The translations under genes were made by a program, and so were the position numbers. Of a stretch of DNA of 64,000 nucleotides, positions 35,078 through 44,291 are shown one piece after another (position 1 is the stretch's first letter; every line of letters starts with the position of its first letter). Origin of the DNA: Corynebacterium halotolerans YIM 70093 = DSM 44683 (lineage in GTDB: Bacteria > Actinomycetota > Actinomycetes > Mycobacteriales > Mycobacteriaceae); the NCBI RefSeq assembly GCF_000341345.1, contig NC_020302.1, positions 104,075 through 168,074 on the forward strand. Reading direction: 5' to 3'. The notes under the pieces were generated by a model. That model searched no databases. It saw nothing but the letters and a program-made list of their open reading frames with translations, and had not been told where the DNA came from.

Positions 35078-35670
35078 GCAACGCTGCAGTCGAGAACAAA
35101 CCCGATATTCAGTTCACCCGCACAATGAATTTCGGTGACACAATGCCTGCGACCAATCCGACCGACGTTGCCCAGGACCTCAAGAACGCCTTCCGTAACC
35201 ATCCCGCCGGCGTCGCTGTCGTCACTGCGGATCCCGGCGACGGACCTGTTGGGCTCACAGCGACGAGTGTGAGTTCTGTGTCCATGGATCCGCCGGTGAT
35301 CGCCTTCTCGCTGTCCGCCGTCTCCTCGGCGACGCCGGGAATCCGCAATTCTGAGCACGTGGTAGTGCATCTCCTGAGCAAGGAGCAGATCGAGATTGCC
35401 CAATTATTCGCCACCAGTGGGATCGACCGCTTCGCCGACACGTCGCTGTGGGGCAGGCTATCCACCGGTGAGCCCTACCTTCGCGATGCCCATGTGTGGA
35501 TGCGCGGCAGGATCACCGGGACCATTGACGTCAACGGTTCCACGCTGGCTGCCGTCGAGATTGTTGAGAGTCAGTGCACATCGACCCACGGGCGGGTCCC
35601 CCTCGTCTACTGCAATCGCACCTGGCACCAACTTTCCGAGACCAGCACAGTGAACGAGGTAGAGAAATGA
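35074..35670 (+). CDS. Flavin reductase component of the two-component monooxygenase (HpaC-like)
   Basis: The 198-residue protein has the flavin-reductase fold. PAGVAVVTADPGDGPVGLTA and SVSSVSMDPPVIAFSLS lie in the first half, then SEHVVVHLLSKEQIEIAQLF and VWMRGRI in the second. It starts at a GTG that overlaps the oxygenase stop (GTGA). It has a ~35-residue N-terminal extension before the domain, so an internal ATG start near 35125 or 35143 is also possible. It supplies reduced flavin to the oxygenase, using NAD(P)H. It overlaps the next gene by ATGA. Confidence 0.87.
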   Translation: MSNAAVENKPDIQFTRTMNFGDTMPATNPTDVAQDLKNAFRNHPAGVAVVTADPGDGPVGLTATSVSSVSMDPPVIAFSLSAVSSATPGIRNSEHVVVHLLSKEQIEIAQLFATSGIDRFADTSLWGRLSTGEPYLRDAHVWMRGRITGTIDVNGSTLAAVEIVESQCTSTHGRVPLVYCNRTWHQLSETSTVNEVEK

Positions 35671-36668
35671 TCACGATGCAGGCACCGCACTGCAGTGTCA
35701 CCACCCCCCAGGTGACCAGCCACCGCGGTCGATTCTGGATTCCCGGCGAAATTGTGGAGACCGATGCCGGACCGGCCCAGCGTGCACCGCTCTATGTGGA
35801 GTGGGAGGTCAAGGATCAGGAGACCACACGGCCCCCGCTCGTGCTGATCCACGGTGGTGGCGGCCAGGGCACGGACTGGTTGAGCACCGTGGACGGGCGT
35901 CCCGGGTGGGCGCACCACTTCGTGGAGGCCAGCTACCCCGTCTACGTTGTGGACCGGGCGGGCCATGGTCGTTCGCCCTATCACCCGGCCGCCGTCGGGC
36001 CGATGGGTCCGCCCTTCGGTTACGGCCCGGCGCAAGGCCTGTTCGTTCCCCCGGAACGCGCGGAGGAGCAGACTGCATGGCCGTGGGGGAGGGAACCGGG
36101 AGACCCGCACTTCGACCAGCTGGTCGCTGCCTTTGGTCCGCTCCCTGAGGATCTCGGATACTCTCAGGATCTTGATGCGGACCGGCTCGCCCGCCTGCTT
36201 GACCTGATCGGTCCCGCGATTCTGGTCACCCATTCGGCCGGCGGTCCCGTCGGCTGGGTTACGGCGGATCGTCGCCCTGACCTCGTCACCGCGATCGTCG
36301 CGATCGAACCAATGGGACCGGCTTTCGTCGAGTTTCCGGGTATGGGCCGTCTTGACTGGGGTCTGACAGCGACTCCGGTGACGTATGAGCCGTCGTTGAA
36401 CAGCCCGGCAGAAGTGGAACAAGCTCCGCCCGAGTCCCGTCGTATGCCGGGACTCACTGGCACCGACGTCCTCGTCGTCACCGGTGGAAGTTCTGCATTC
36501 GCCGACTTCGCCGATGACATCGTGGAGTACCTGAATCACGGCGGAGCGCAAGCAACGCGCGCTCACCTGCCTGAGTTCGGGATCTCCGGGAATGGACACG
36601 CCATCATGCAAGAGCAGAACTCGGAAGAAACGATCCGTCCTGTTCTCGAGTGGCTCGACAGCCGGTAA
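35667..36668 (+). CDS. Alpha/beta-hydrolase of the aromatic cluster
   Basis: The 333-residue protein has LVLIHGGGGQGTDW (oxyanion region), YVVDRAGHGRSPY, and the nucleophile elbow THSAGGPVGW near residue 190. A late GNGHAIM supplies a plausible catalytic His. An insertion of about 50 residues (GYGPAQGLFVPPERAEEQ) separates strand and elbow, larger than in most esterases. It is last in the operon, with ATGA coupling to the reductase. It probably cleaves an ester or a C-C bond in a ring-fission product. Confidence 0.8.
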   Translation: MITMQAPHCSVTTPQVTSHRGRFWIPGEIVETDAGPAQRAPLYVEWEVKDQETTRPPLVLIHGGGGQGTDWLSTVDGRPGWAHHFVEASYPVYVVDRAGHGRSPYHPAAVGPMGPPFGYGPAQGLFVPPERAEEQTAWPWGREPGDPHFDQLVAAFGPLPEDLGYSQDLDADRLARLLDLIGPAILVTHSAGGPVGWVTADRRPDLVTAIVAIEPMGPAFVEFPGMGRLDWGLTATPVTYEPSLNSPAEVEQAPPESRRMPGLTGTDVLVVTGGSSAFADFADDIVEYLNHGGAQATRAHLPEFGISGNGHAIMQEQNSEETIRPVLEWLDSR

Positions 36669-36687
36669 GCAAGATGAGCTGAACGAC

Positions 36688-36727
36688 TGATGATCGGGGT
36701 AGGTCCGCAGACCTACCCCGATCATCA
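36688..36727. terminator. Long perfect hairpin after the first aromatic operon
   Basis: A 17-bp perfect stem (TGATGATCGGGGTAGGT and its complement, 6-base loop) lies 20 bases after the hydrolase stop. There is no strong T-run, but its position fits a terminator. Confidence 0.7.
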
Positions 36728-36926
36728 GGCTTAGCGCGGCCTTCCCAAATGAGCGCTCCGCTTTGCGAAGACGTGTCCGAGTGGCTCAGCAGACTTTGGT
36801 CAACGGGGCACTCCAGCAGTTGAAAGCCAGGAAAGAACAAAAACTCGCTGCATGACGAAATACTGGCAGTTCAATCTAAAAGATTCTCATTCATTTCGAG
36901 TTGGGTCGTCAGGAAAGGACCAGAAC

Positions 36927-38000
36927 ATGGGAATTCGCGCGTTTACCCATGACACTCTCGCACAAAGGGTCATCCTGGACACCGGGCGAGTGGTTGACAG
37001 GGTGTTGGGCGAGGCAGAACGGTTGAGGGTGAGTAGGCCGATGCTCATCTCCACGGAGGGCACCCATCAGGTGGCCGAGAGGCTGGCCGTAGCTCTACCG
37101 CCAGCCCTGCATTGGCAGAATGCGGTGCAGCACGTGCCGCGGGAGGTCGCCGACGCCGCGACCGCTGCCGCCCGGAAAGCCGGGGCGGACGGGTTGATCT
37201 GCATCGGTGGGGGGTCAGCCACTGGTTTGGCGAAGGCGGTGGCATTGGAGACCTCGTTGCCGATCATCGCGGTGCCGACGACCTACGCCGCCTCGGAGGC
37301 CACGCCGGTGTGGGGGATCACCGAGGAGCGCACCAAGACCACCGGCGTCGACCCGGTCGTGCTGCCCACGGTCGTCGTCTACGACGCTGACCTGGTGGCC
37401 ACCCTGCCCCGCGGCATGGCAATCGCTTCCGGGCTTAACGCCATGGCGCACGCCGTGGACTCCCTGTGGGCGCCGAAGTCGGACCCGATCAACCGGGCAC
37501 TGGCACTTGAATCAGTCCGGGCACTGGCGCCCGCATTGAGGAAGTTGGCCAGCGGGGATGAACAGCACGCCCGGGAGCAGGCACTCTACGGCTGCTACCT
37601 CTCCGGCGTGGCCTTCGCCTCCGCGGGCTCGGGCCTGCACCACAAAATCTGCCATGTGCTCGGCGGCACCTTCAACCTACCGCACGCCGAGACCCACGCG
37701 GTGGTCCTGCGCCACGTGATGGCTCTCAACCTACCGGCTGTACCGAACGCAGCTGATGCCCTGGCCACTGCATTGGGAGGTGAGGACGCAGTCAACGAAC
37801 TCGACCGGCTGTCCCACGACGTGGGCGCACCACATTCACTGGCTGACCTTGGCATGCCGGAAGACGGGATACCGGAAGCCGTTGACCGGATTCTTGCCGC
37901 AGCGCCGACAAACAACCCAGTACCGCTGACCTCTGCCAACCTCACCGCCCTTTTGGCCACCGCTTTCAGCGGCGAGCATATGGCCGTCGTCCCGCACTAG
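36927..38000 (+). CDS. Maleylacetate reductase
   Basis: The 357-residue protein belongs to the iron-alcohol-dehydrogenase superfamily, maleylacetate reductase branch. It has [20 protein letters not shown] and [17 protein letters not shown] for NAD(P) binding, and [23 protein letters not shown] with the metal histidines. It reduces maleylacetate to 3-oxoadipate. ATG 36927 is preferred ([25 protein letters not shown] upstream) over the longer frame. Hydroxyquinol 1,2-dioxygenase follows 11 bases later and makes its substrate. Confidence 0.93.
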   Translation: MGIRAFTHDTLAQRVILDTGRVVDRVLGEAERLRVSRPMLISTEGTHQVAERLAVALPPALHWQNAVQHVPREVADAATAAARKAGADGLICIGGGSATGLAKAVALETSLPIIAVPTTYAASEATPVWGITEERTKTTGVDPVVLPTVVVYDADLVATLPRGMAIASGLNAMAHAVDSLWAPKSDPINRALALESVRALAPALRKLASGDEQHAREQALYGCYLSGVAFASAGSGLHHKICHVLGGTFNLPHAETHAVVLRHVMALNLPAVPNAADALATALGGEDAVNELDRLSHDVGAPHSLADLGMPEDGIPEAVDRILAAAPTNNPVPLTSANLTALLATAFSGEHMAVVPH

Positions 38001-38011
38001 GAGAAGCACTC

Positions 38012-38947
38012 ATGCCCACCGCCACCGAAACCACGACCCATCACACCGAGATCTCCGCTGCTCAGCGCCGTGTCGAGGACGATCTCGTCGACCGCGTCGT
38101 CGCCTCCTTCGACGACTGCGATAATCCTCGCCTGAAGTTCCTCATGCAGCGCCTGACGGTGCACCTGCACGAGTTCATCCGGGACGTGCGCCTGACCGAG
38201 GAGGAGTGGAACACCGCGATCGAGTTCCTCACCCAGGTAGGCCACATCACCGATGACAAGCGCCAGGAGTTCGTCCTGCTGTCGGACACCCTGGGTGCAT
38301 CGATGCAGACCATCGCGGTCAATAACGAGGCATATGAGGACGCCACCGAGGCGACTGTCTTCGGCCCCTTCTTCGTCGACGAGGCACCCGAGGTCCCGCT
38401 CGGGGGAGACATCGCCAACGGTGCGACGGGCCAGCCGGCGTGGATCGAGGGCACAGTCACCGACACCGACGGCAACCCCGTTCCGAACGCGCGGATCGAA
38501 GTGTGGGAATGCGACGAGGACGGCTTTTACGACGTCCAGTACGGCGACGACCGCACCGCCGCCCGTGCTCATCTGTACACCAATGACCAGGGCGAGTACC
38601 GGTTCTGGGGCCTGACACCGGTGCCGTACCCGATCCCGCACGACGGGCCGGTCGGTCGGATGCTCACCGCAGTGGGCCGGTCCCCGGTGCGCGCGGCGCA
38701 CCTGCATTTCATGGTCACCGCCGAGAACCTGCGCACCCTGGTCACCCACATCTTCGTCGACGGCGACCCCCAGCTGGAGATCGGCGACTCCGTATTCGGG
38801 GTCAAGGACTCGTTGATCAAGCGCTTCGAGCAGCAACCGGCCGGTACCCCGACCCCGAATGAGCGCGACCTGGGGGACCAGACCTGGACCAAGACTCGCT
38901 TCGATATCGTGCTCGCCCCCGCAAACCCCGTGTATGAGGAGAACTGA
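38012..38947 (+). CDS. Hydroxyquinol 1,2-dioxygenase
   Basis: The 311-residue intradiol dioxygenase has the N-terminal helical dimer domain (residues 1-110) and a catalytic beta-sandwich. The Fe(III) ligands are the two tyrosines in [15 protein letters not shown] and two histidines in AAHLHF. The sequence [17 protein letters not shown] is typical of the hydroxyquinol subgroup. It converts hydroxyquinol (benzene-1,2,4-triol) to maleylacetate. With maleylacetate reductase and the phenol monooxygenase it completes a resorcinol-type pathway to 3-oxoadipate. Confidence 0.92.
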   Translation: MPTATETTTHHTEISAAQRRVEDDLVDRVVASFDDCDNPRLKFLMQRLTVHLHEFIRDVRLTEEEWNTAIEFLTQVGHITDDKRQEFVLLSDTLGASMQTIAVNNEAYEDATEATVFGPFFVDEAPEVPLGGDIANGATGQPAWIEGTVTDTDGNPVPNARIEVWECDEDGFYDVQYGDDRTAARAHLYTNDQGEYRFWGLTPVPYPIPHDGPVGRMLTAVGRSPVRAAHLHFMVTAENLRTLVTHIFVDGDPQLEIGDSVFGVKDSLIKRFEQQPAGTPTPNERDLGDQTWTKTRFDIVLAPANPVYEEN

Positions 38948-38952
38948 TCATC

Positions 38953-40809
38953 ATGGCCGTCAACACTTCCGCTGATTTCAGCACTGACGTCTTTATCATG
39001 GGCTCGGGGCCCGCCGGCTCCTCGGCAGCCCTCTTCCTGTCCACCTACGGCATCGACTGTGTCGTGGCCAGCAAGTACTCCAACACCGCCAACACCCCTC
39101 GAGCGCACATCACCAACCAGCGCACCGTGGAGATCATGCGCGACATGGGCATCGAGGACCAGGTCAAGGCCGAAGAAGTCCCGCACCACATGATCGGCGA
39201 GACCGTCTTCTGCACCGCCATCAACGGCGAAGAGTTCGGACGCGTCCGCTCCTGGGGCACCGGCCCGGACCGGGAGGGCGAGTACATTGCAGCCTCCCCC
39301 TCGCTGAACTGCGACCTTCCCCAGACCCACTTCGAGCCGATCCTGGTGCGCAACGCCATGGCCCGCGGGGCGGTCTTCCGCTGGAAGACCGAGTACGTCT
39401 CCCACGCCCAGGACGCCGAGGGGGTGCACACCGTGGTCCGTGACCGGCTGACCGGTCAGACCTACACCGTGCACTCGAAGTACCTCATCGGCGCGGACGG
39501 TGGCCGCTCCCAGATCGCCGCCGACCTCCAGCTGCCGATGGACGGGCAGATGGGAGTCTCCGGGTCCATGAACATCCACTGCGACATGGACCTGACCGAG
39601 TACTGCCAGGACCGCCAGTCCTCCCTGTACTGGGTGCTCCAGCCGGGTGCCTCCGTCGGTGGCATCGGCCTGGGCCTGGTGCGCATGGTCCGGCCCTGGA
39701 ACGAGTGGCTGGTCACCTGGGGTTACGACATCAATCAACCGCCGCCGGAGATGGACGAGGCCAAGGCCGCCGAGATCGTCCGCAACCTCGTCGGCATTCC
39801 CGATCTGGACATCAAGGTCCATCACTGGTCGCTGTGGACGGTCAACGACATCTACGCCACGGAGAACATGAAGGGGCGTGTGCTCTGTGTCGGCGATGCC
39901 GTTCACCGCCACCCGCCGGGCAACGGCCTGGGGTCGAACACCTCCATCCAGGATTCCTACAATCTGGCGTGGAAAATCGCCCATATCCTCAAGGGCAAGG
40001 CCGGTGAGGAGCTCATTCAGTCCTACCAGGACGAACGCGTCCCCGTCGCCCGCCAGATTGTGCGGCGCGCGAATAAGTCCATCGCCGAGTTCGATCACGT
40101 GCTGGATGCGCTCGGCATCGACCCGGCGGATGACGCGGACACCATGCAGGCGGCGATGGATGTGCGCAAGCAGCCGACTGCGGAGGGCGAGCGCCGCCGC
40201 CAGGCGCTGCATAAGGCCCTGGAGATCAAGAACTACGAGTTCAACGCGCTCGGGGTGGAGCTGGGGCAACGCTACGAATCCGCCGCAGTGGTCTCTGACG
40301 GGACCGACTGGCCTGAGCCCGATCGGGATCCGCAGCTGCACTATCAGCCGACTACCCACCCGGGTGCGCGTCTGCCGCACGCCTGGCTGAACACCCCGAG
40401 CCCGGCTGCACCGAAGGTCTCCACCCTGGACATCTGCGGGGATGGTCGCTTCACCATCTTGACCGGAACCAATGGACAAGCATGGGTGGATGCCGCCAGG
40501 CAACTGTCGCAGGAATTGGGTTTCGAGCTCCCCGCCTACAAGATCGGCCCCGACCAGGACTACACCGACACCTACGGCGACTGGGCCCGACTCCGGGAGA
40601 TCGAGGACGACGGCTGCCTGCTGGTCCGGCCCGACAACCACGTCGGTTACCGCGAGGCACGCCTGGTGTCAGATCCCACCGCAGCGCTTCGCGACGCCTT
40701 GGAAACCGTGCTGCATCTCAATGCTGACACCGCTAGGCAGCAGCACGAGCAGCAGGATTCGGTCCTCCGGCTCAGTCACCGAGAACTGCAGACCACCAAT
40801 GCTCAGTAG
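38953..40809 (+). CDS. FAD-dependent phenol monooxygenase (resorcinol/phenol hydroxylase type)
   Basis: The 618-residue protein has the PHBH-family FAD fold. GSGPAGSSAALFLSTYG lies near residue 18, IGADGGRSQIAADL near 180 (DG motif), and RVLCVGDAVHRHPPGNGLG near 310 (GD motif). A C-terminal thioredoxin-like domain from about residue 430 is typical of TfdB and phenol hydroxylases. It is the last gene of the operon, 5 bases after the dioxygenase. Context makes it the ring hydroxylase that yields hydroxyquinol, most simply from resorcinol; hydroquinone or 4-substituted phenols are alternatives. Confidence 0.88.
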   Translation: MAVNTSADFSTDVFIMGSGPAGSSAALFLSTYGIDCVVASKYSNTANTPRAHITNQRTVEIMRDMGIEDQVKAEEVPHHMIGETVFCTAINGEEFGRVRSWGTGPDREGEYIAASPSLNCDLPQTHFEPILVRNAMARGAVFRWKTEYVSHAQDAEGVHTVVRDRLTGQTYTVHSKYLIGADGGRSQIAADLQLPMDGQMGVSGSMNIHCDMDLTEYCQDRQSSLYWVLQPGASVGGIGLGLVRMVRPWNEWLVTWGYDINQPPPEMDEAKAAEIVRNLVGIPDLDIKVHHWSLWTVNDIYATENMKGRVLCVGDAVHRHPPGNGLGSNTSIQDSYNLAWKIAHILKGKAGEELIQSYQDERVPVARQIVRRANKSIAEFDHVLDALGIDPADDADTMQAAMDVRKQPTAEGERRRQALHKALEIKNYEFNALGVELGQRYESAAVVSDGTDWPEPDRDPQLHYQPTTHPGARLPHAWLNTPSPAAPKVSTLDICGDGRFTILTGTNGQAWVDAARQLSQELGFELPAYKIGPDQDYTDTYGDWARLREIEDDGCLLVRPDNHVGYREARLVSDPTAALRDALETVLHLNADTARQQHEQQDSVLRLSHRELQTTNAQ

Positions 40810-41179
40810 AGCGCAGTAGCGCGACGACAGTGGAGACCCTGGCGTTGGAAAGCGGCCCCACACGAAGGGGAGAGGAACCGCCCCGGGCACAGAAGTGTCC
40901 GGGGCGGTTTCGCCGAATTGTGGCTCCAGCGGGTCTGCTGCCCACATGTCTCCGAGCCTGGCAGATGGCCTGTGGACAGCGTGCAGATTAGTGAGCTCCG
41001 GTTTTCAAAGGGATGGCTGACCTGTGCGTGATAACCAGAATGACGCAGCATGTACGGGTTCGGGTCTCTATATAATTGCCCTGCCCATGTGTCCTGCCTT
41101 CAGGATTCGTTACCCACTCTGGAAAAGTCAGTTTTTTGCGTCATCTCTGCGCCCACTCAGTCGTGGAGGCATTCGCCCG
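40810..41179. other. Convergent gap after the hydroxyquinol operon
   Basis: It contains the terminator at 40876-40912 and no credible gene. A TATAAT hexamer at 41071-41076 is present, but no gene follows it on that strand and the -35 is poor. Confidence 0.4.
40876..40912 (+). terminator. Rho-independent terminator of the hydroxyquinol operon
   Basis: An 11-bp stem AACCGCCCCGG/CCGGGGCGGTT, extended by a further GCAC/GTGT stretch with one mismatch, ends in a TTTCG tail. It begins 66 bases after the stop. Confidence 0.85.
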
Positions 41180-42706
41180 TCAGACCACCGTTCCCACGGG
41201 CTGACCCACCTCGGCAAGAATCTCGTCCAGCGTGGCCTCCGCACCCTTCTCGTGCAGTGACCGCAGCACCCGCGCGTAGGGCTCGGTGAAGGCGGGCAGG
41301 TCCGCCAGATCACCGAAGAGTTCCCGGTCGCGCAGGAACGCGAGAATGTCCACGCGGTTATGGGAGGCATTCTCCTGCAGCCGCCCGGCCAGGCGGTCGA
41401 CCACCGTGATCGACCGGCCCTGTTCATCCACGCCCTCGGCGTAGCGGGCCCAGGAGGCGACGATCGCGGCGGAGAGGGTGACGTCTCCGCCGTTGGCGAG
41501 GTTCTCGCGCACGACCGGCAGCAGCCACTTCGGGATGCGGTCGCTGGACTCGGCGCACAGCCGCGGCACGGTGTCCTTGACCGCGGCGTTGCCGAAGCGC
41601 TCGATGAGCTTGTGGCGGTAGGCGTCCAGGTCGACGCCGGGCAGTGGGCGCAGCGTCGGGGTGGCCTCGCGTTCCATGTAGGCCAGCAGGAATCGGCGGA
41701 AGCGTTCGTCAGCCAGGACGCCGTGGACCATGTGGTGGCCGGCCAGATGCCCGAAGTAGCACAGGCCCTGGTGGGAGGCGTTGAGCAGGCGCAGCTTCAT
41801 CAGCTCATAGGGCACCACGTCATCGACGACCTCGACGCCGACCCGCTCGAAGGCGGGGCGCCCGGCCACGAAGCGGTCCTCGAGCACCCACTGGGTGAAG
41901 TCCTCGGCCACCACCGGCCAGGCGTCGATGTAGCCGGTGGCGGCGATCTCGGCGCGGTCGTCGTCGGTGGTCTCCGGGGTGATGCGGTCGACCATGGAGT
42001 TCGGGAAGGCGACCTCACGGCGCATCCACTCGGCCAGGGCGGGGTCCACGGACTCGGCGAAGGCGAGGAAGTAGTGCTCGGCGAGGTCGCCGTTGCCCTG
42101 GATATTGTCGCAGCTCATCACGGTGAACGGGGCCATTCCGGCGGTGCGGCGGGTTTGCAGGGCGGCGGTGATCAGTCCGAAGAAGGTGCGCAGCGAATCG
42201 TGCCGCCCGGCCCGGAGCTCGGCACGGTCGTGGGCGATGTGCCCGTTGCCGTGGTCGAACTCGCCGGTGGCGGGGTCGATGTTGTAGCCGCCCTCGGTGA
42301 CGGTGAGGCTGACGATGCGGATCCGGGGGTCGGCGAGCGTTGCCACGGCGGCCGTGGGATCGTCGGGGGTGAAGATGTAGTCGATGATGCTGCCGATGAC
42401 GCGCTGTTCGACATGGCCGTCGGCGACCTTGGTGCTCAGCGTGTAGAGGTGGTCCTGGCCAGCGAGGGCGTCGCGCATGCGGACATCGCCCGGCATGACG
42501 CCCATGCCGATGATGCCCCAGTCGAGCGCCTCGCCGGACTGCATCAGGCGGTCCAGGTACATGGCCTGGTGGGCGCGGTGGAACCCGCCGACACCGAAGT
42601 GGACGATGCCGGGGGTGATGCGGGAGCGGTCGTAGTGGGGGACGGCGGTGCCGGAGACCTCGGTGATGGTGCCGAGGTTGGTGTTGTTGAGCTGGAGCGG
42701 GGACAT
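41180..42706 (-). CDS. mtlD: Mannitol/D-arabitol dehydrogenase (polyol-specific long-chain dehydrogenase)
   Basis: The 508-residue protein is of the mannitol dehydrogenase/fructuronate reductase family. It has VHFGVGGFHRAHQAMYLDRL at residues 34-53 for NAD binding and KLRLLNASHQGLCYFGHLAG with the catalytic Lys-Asn-His set. The frame extends upstream, but ATG 42706 follows GGAGAGAAACC and starts the family N-terminus. It oxidises D-mannitol to fructose or D-arabitol to xylulose. It lies 26 bases after rbtT, the C. glutamicum order. Confidence 0.93.
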   Translation of the reverse strand: MSPLQLNNTNLGTITEVSGTAVPHYDRSRITPGIVHFGVGGFHRAHQAMYLDRLMQSGEALDWGIIGMGVMPGDVRMRDALAGQDHLYTLSTKVADGHVEQRVIGSIIDYIFTPDDPTAAVATLADPRIRIVSLTVTEGGYNIDPATGEFDHGNGHIAHDRAELRAGRHDSLRTFFGLITAALQTRRTAGMAPFTVMSCDNIQGNGDLAEHYFLAFAESVDPALAEWMRREVAFPNSMVDRITPETTDDDRAEIAATGYIDAWPVVAEDFTQWVLEDRFVAGRPAFERVGVEVVDDVVPYELMKLRLLNASHQGLCYFGHLAGHHMVHGVLADERFRRFLLAYMEREATPTLRPLPGVDLDAYRHKLIERFGNAAVKDTVPRLCAESSDRIPKWLLPVVRENLANGGDVTLSAAIVASWARYAEGVDEQGRSITVVDRLAGRLQENASHNRVDILAFLRDRELFGDLADLPAFTEPYARVLRSLHEKGAEATLDEILAEVGQPVGTVV

Positions 42707-42732
42707 GGTTTCTCTCCTGGAGGGGGCGTGGG

Positions 42733-44130
42733 TCAGTGGCGGGTGGACTCGGCGTCGGTGAGGTCGTCGATCTTGGCGTCGCCGTCGATGGCCGGAACGC
42801 CGTCGAAGCCGGGCTGGGTGCCCTTGAGCTGCAGCGACATCCAGCCGGACAGGAAGTAGAGGGCGACCATCACCAGGACCAGCCCGGTGGCGCCGATGAG
42901 CGGGTGCAGGACGGCCACGAGCAGCGGGCCGACGGCGACCGCGCCGCCGACGCCCAGGTTGTAGGTGGCCATCGCGGCACCGGGGTGCTTCGGATCGAGG
43001 GAGACCGCGAGTGCCGAGAGCGGGACGTAGCCGGCCAGGGAGACGCCGAAGAGTGCGCCGGCGACCAGGGTGATCGCGAAGGCCACGGTGTCGGAGGCAC
43101 CCAGCCACAGGGCGACGATCGGGATGAAGTAGACCATCGCGAGCGTGACGGCGCAGGCGACGGCTCCGGCCCAGAACACGGTGCGCGCCCAGCCGAACTT
43201 ATCGCCGAGCTTGCCGTAGAAGGGATTGAAGGGCAGGTTCACCGCGTAGATGACGGTGGTCAGGATGAGGAACCAGCCCAGCTGCCAGCCCAGGTCATCG
43301 GTGAAGAAGGAGGGGAAGAACACCGCCATCGCGTACGTCGGGATGGAGTTGATGGTGCGGATATAGGTGACGAAGCGGGCGCGGCGGTCGTGGCGCAGTA
43401 GCCGGAATCCCTGACCGAGCGTCTGGCTCACCGCCTCCGGGTTTGAGACCAGTGGGAACCGGCCCCGGCGCTCTTTCACGCCGAGCAACGCGATCAGCGA
43501 GCCGATGAGCACCAGGCCGAGGGAGACCCACAGCGTCTGATAGAAGGTCAGGTCGAAAAACTGCATGGACACGGTGGCGGTCAGGGCGCCGAGGGTGGGC
43601 AGGCCGGCGGAGAATGCCACGTAGAACCAGCCGACGCCGGTGCCCAGCTGCTGGGCCGGGGCGGTGGCGGTGATCCACACGAGGAAGCCGTAGGCGAAGA
43701 AGGGGTAGCCGAAGCCGCGCAGGCCATAGGTGAGGAAGATCAACCAGGTCAAGTCGGTGGTCAGGGCGACGCAGAGGAACGCCAGCTCGAAGGTCACCCA
43801 GACGGCGGCGCCGAGCATCATCACCTTGCGCGGGCCCCACAGGTCGGAGAGCGCGGCGGCGAAGAAGGCGGCGATGGCCACGGCGACGCCGTAGACGGTG
43901 ACCAGGGTGCCGGCCAGCGAGACGCTGAAGCCATGCTCCGAACTCAGGAAGGGTTCGAGGATATTGGTCTCCACGCCGTCGCCGATCATGAAGATGGTCA
44001 GGCCGACGAAGCCGAAGATCAGGGGACGGGGGATGCCGAGTCGCTCGACCAGTCCGCCGGCGCCGGCGCGCGGTGCCGGGGGCGGGGTGTCGGCTGCTGG
44101 GCCGACGGCGGAGGTCGTGTGCAATGCCAT
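42733..44130 (-). CDS. rbtT: MFS polyol transporter (RbtT-like)
   Basis: The 465-residue protein has about 12 membrane segments. MFS motif A lies between helices 2 and 3 (AALSDLWGPRKVMMLG), and the segment GYVPLSALAVSLDPKHPGAA lies in the second half. The N-terminal 25 residues are Ala/Pro-rich and polar. RbtT proteins import ribitol, arabitol or mannitol with protons. It is first in the rbtT-mtlD operon, divergent from the DeoR-type regulator; the shared gap carries two palindromic operators. A GGGAG ribosome site precedes the ATG. Confidence 0.88.
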   Translation of the reverse strand: MALHTTSAVGPAADTPPPAPRAGAGGLVERLGIPRPLIFGFVGLTIFMIGDGVETNILEPFLSSEHGFSVSLAGTLVTVYGVAVAIAAFFAAALSDLWGPRKVMMLGAAVWVTFELAFLCVALTTDLTWLIFLTYGLRGFGYPFFAYGFLVWITATAPAQQLGTGVGWFYVAFSAGLPTLGALTATVSMQFFDLTFYQTLWVSLGLVLIGSLIALLGVKERRGRFPLVSNPEAVSQTLGQGFRLLRHDRRARFVTYIRTINSIPTYAMAVFFPSFFTDDLGWQLGWFLILTTVIYAVNLPFNPFYGKLGDKFGWARTVFWAGAVACAVTLAMVYFIPIVALWLGASDTVAFAITLVAGALFGVSLAGYVPLSALAVSLDPKHPGAAMATYNLGVGGAVAVGPLLVAVLHPLIGATGLVLVMVALYFLSGWMSLQLKGTQPGFDGVPAIDGDAKIDDLTDAESTRH

Positions 44131-44200
44131 GGGTTAACTCCCTGTGGGCGGGGATGTATCCGTGGGCAGATGTGCGCTGCCTCACGCTGACCACACCAAT

Positions 44201-44248
44201 CTAACGCCATAGTGTTAGAAAAAAGCAAGAACTAACATTTTTATGTTA
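44201..44248. promoter_or_regulatory. Two palindromic operators between rbtT and the DeoR-type regulator
   Basis: CTAAC-N8-GTTAG at 44201-44218 and TAACAT-N4-ATGTTA at 44233-44248 lie in the 161-bp divergent gap. They are typical of a DeoR-family operator pair. A possible -10 TAAATT (44280-44285) ends 6 bases before the regulator's ATG, so that transcript may be leaderless. Confidence 0.75.
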
Positions 44249-44291
44249 ATTACCCGTGGTTTTCGCTGCGGCGGCGTGCTAAATTCGCCCC

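Noticed and set aside
38569-40641. 690-codon minus-strand frame opposite the phenol monooxygenase
   Set aside because: Long but antisense; Val/Gly/Asp/His-rich with no motifs, and the plus strand has full FAD-binding signatures.
41071-41076. TATAAT promoter-like hexamer
   Set aside because: No good -35 at 16-18 bases and no gene downstream on that strand.
41360-42859. 499-codon plus-strand frame opposite mtlD
   Set aside because: Shadow frame of mtlD with Gly/Val/Ala/Asp bias and no family match.
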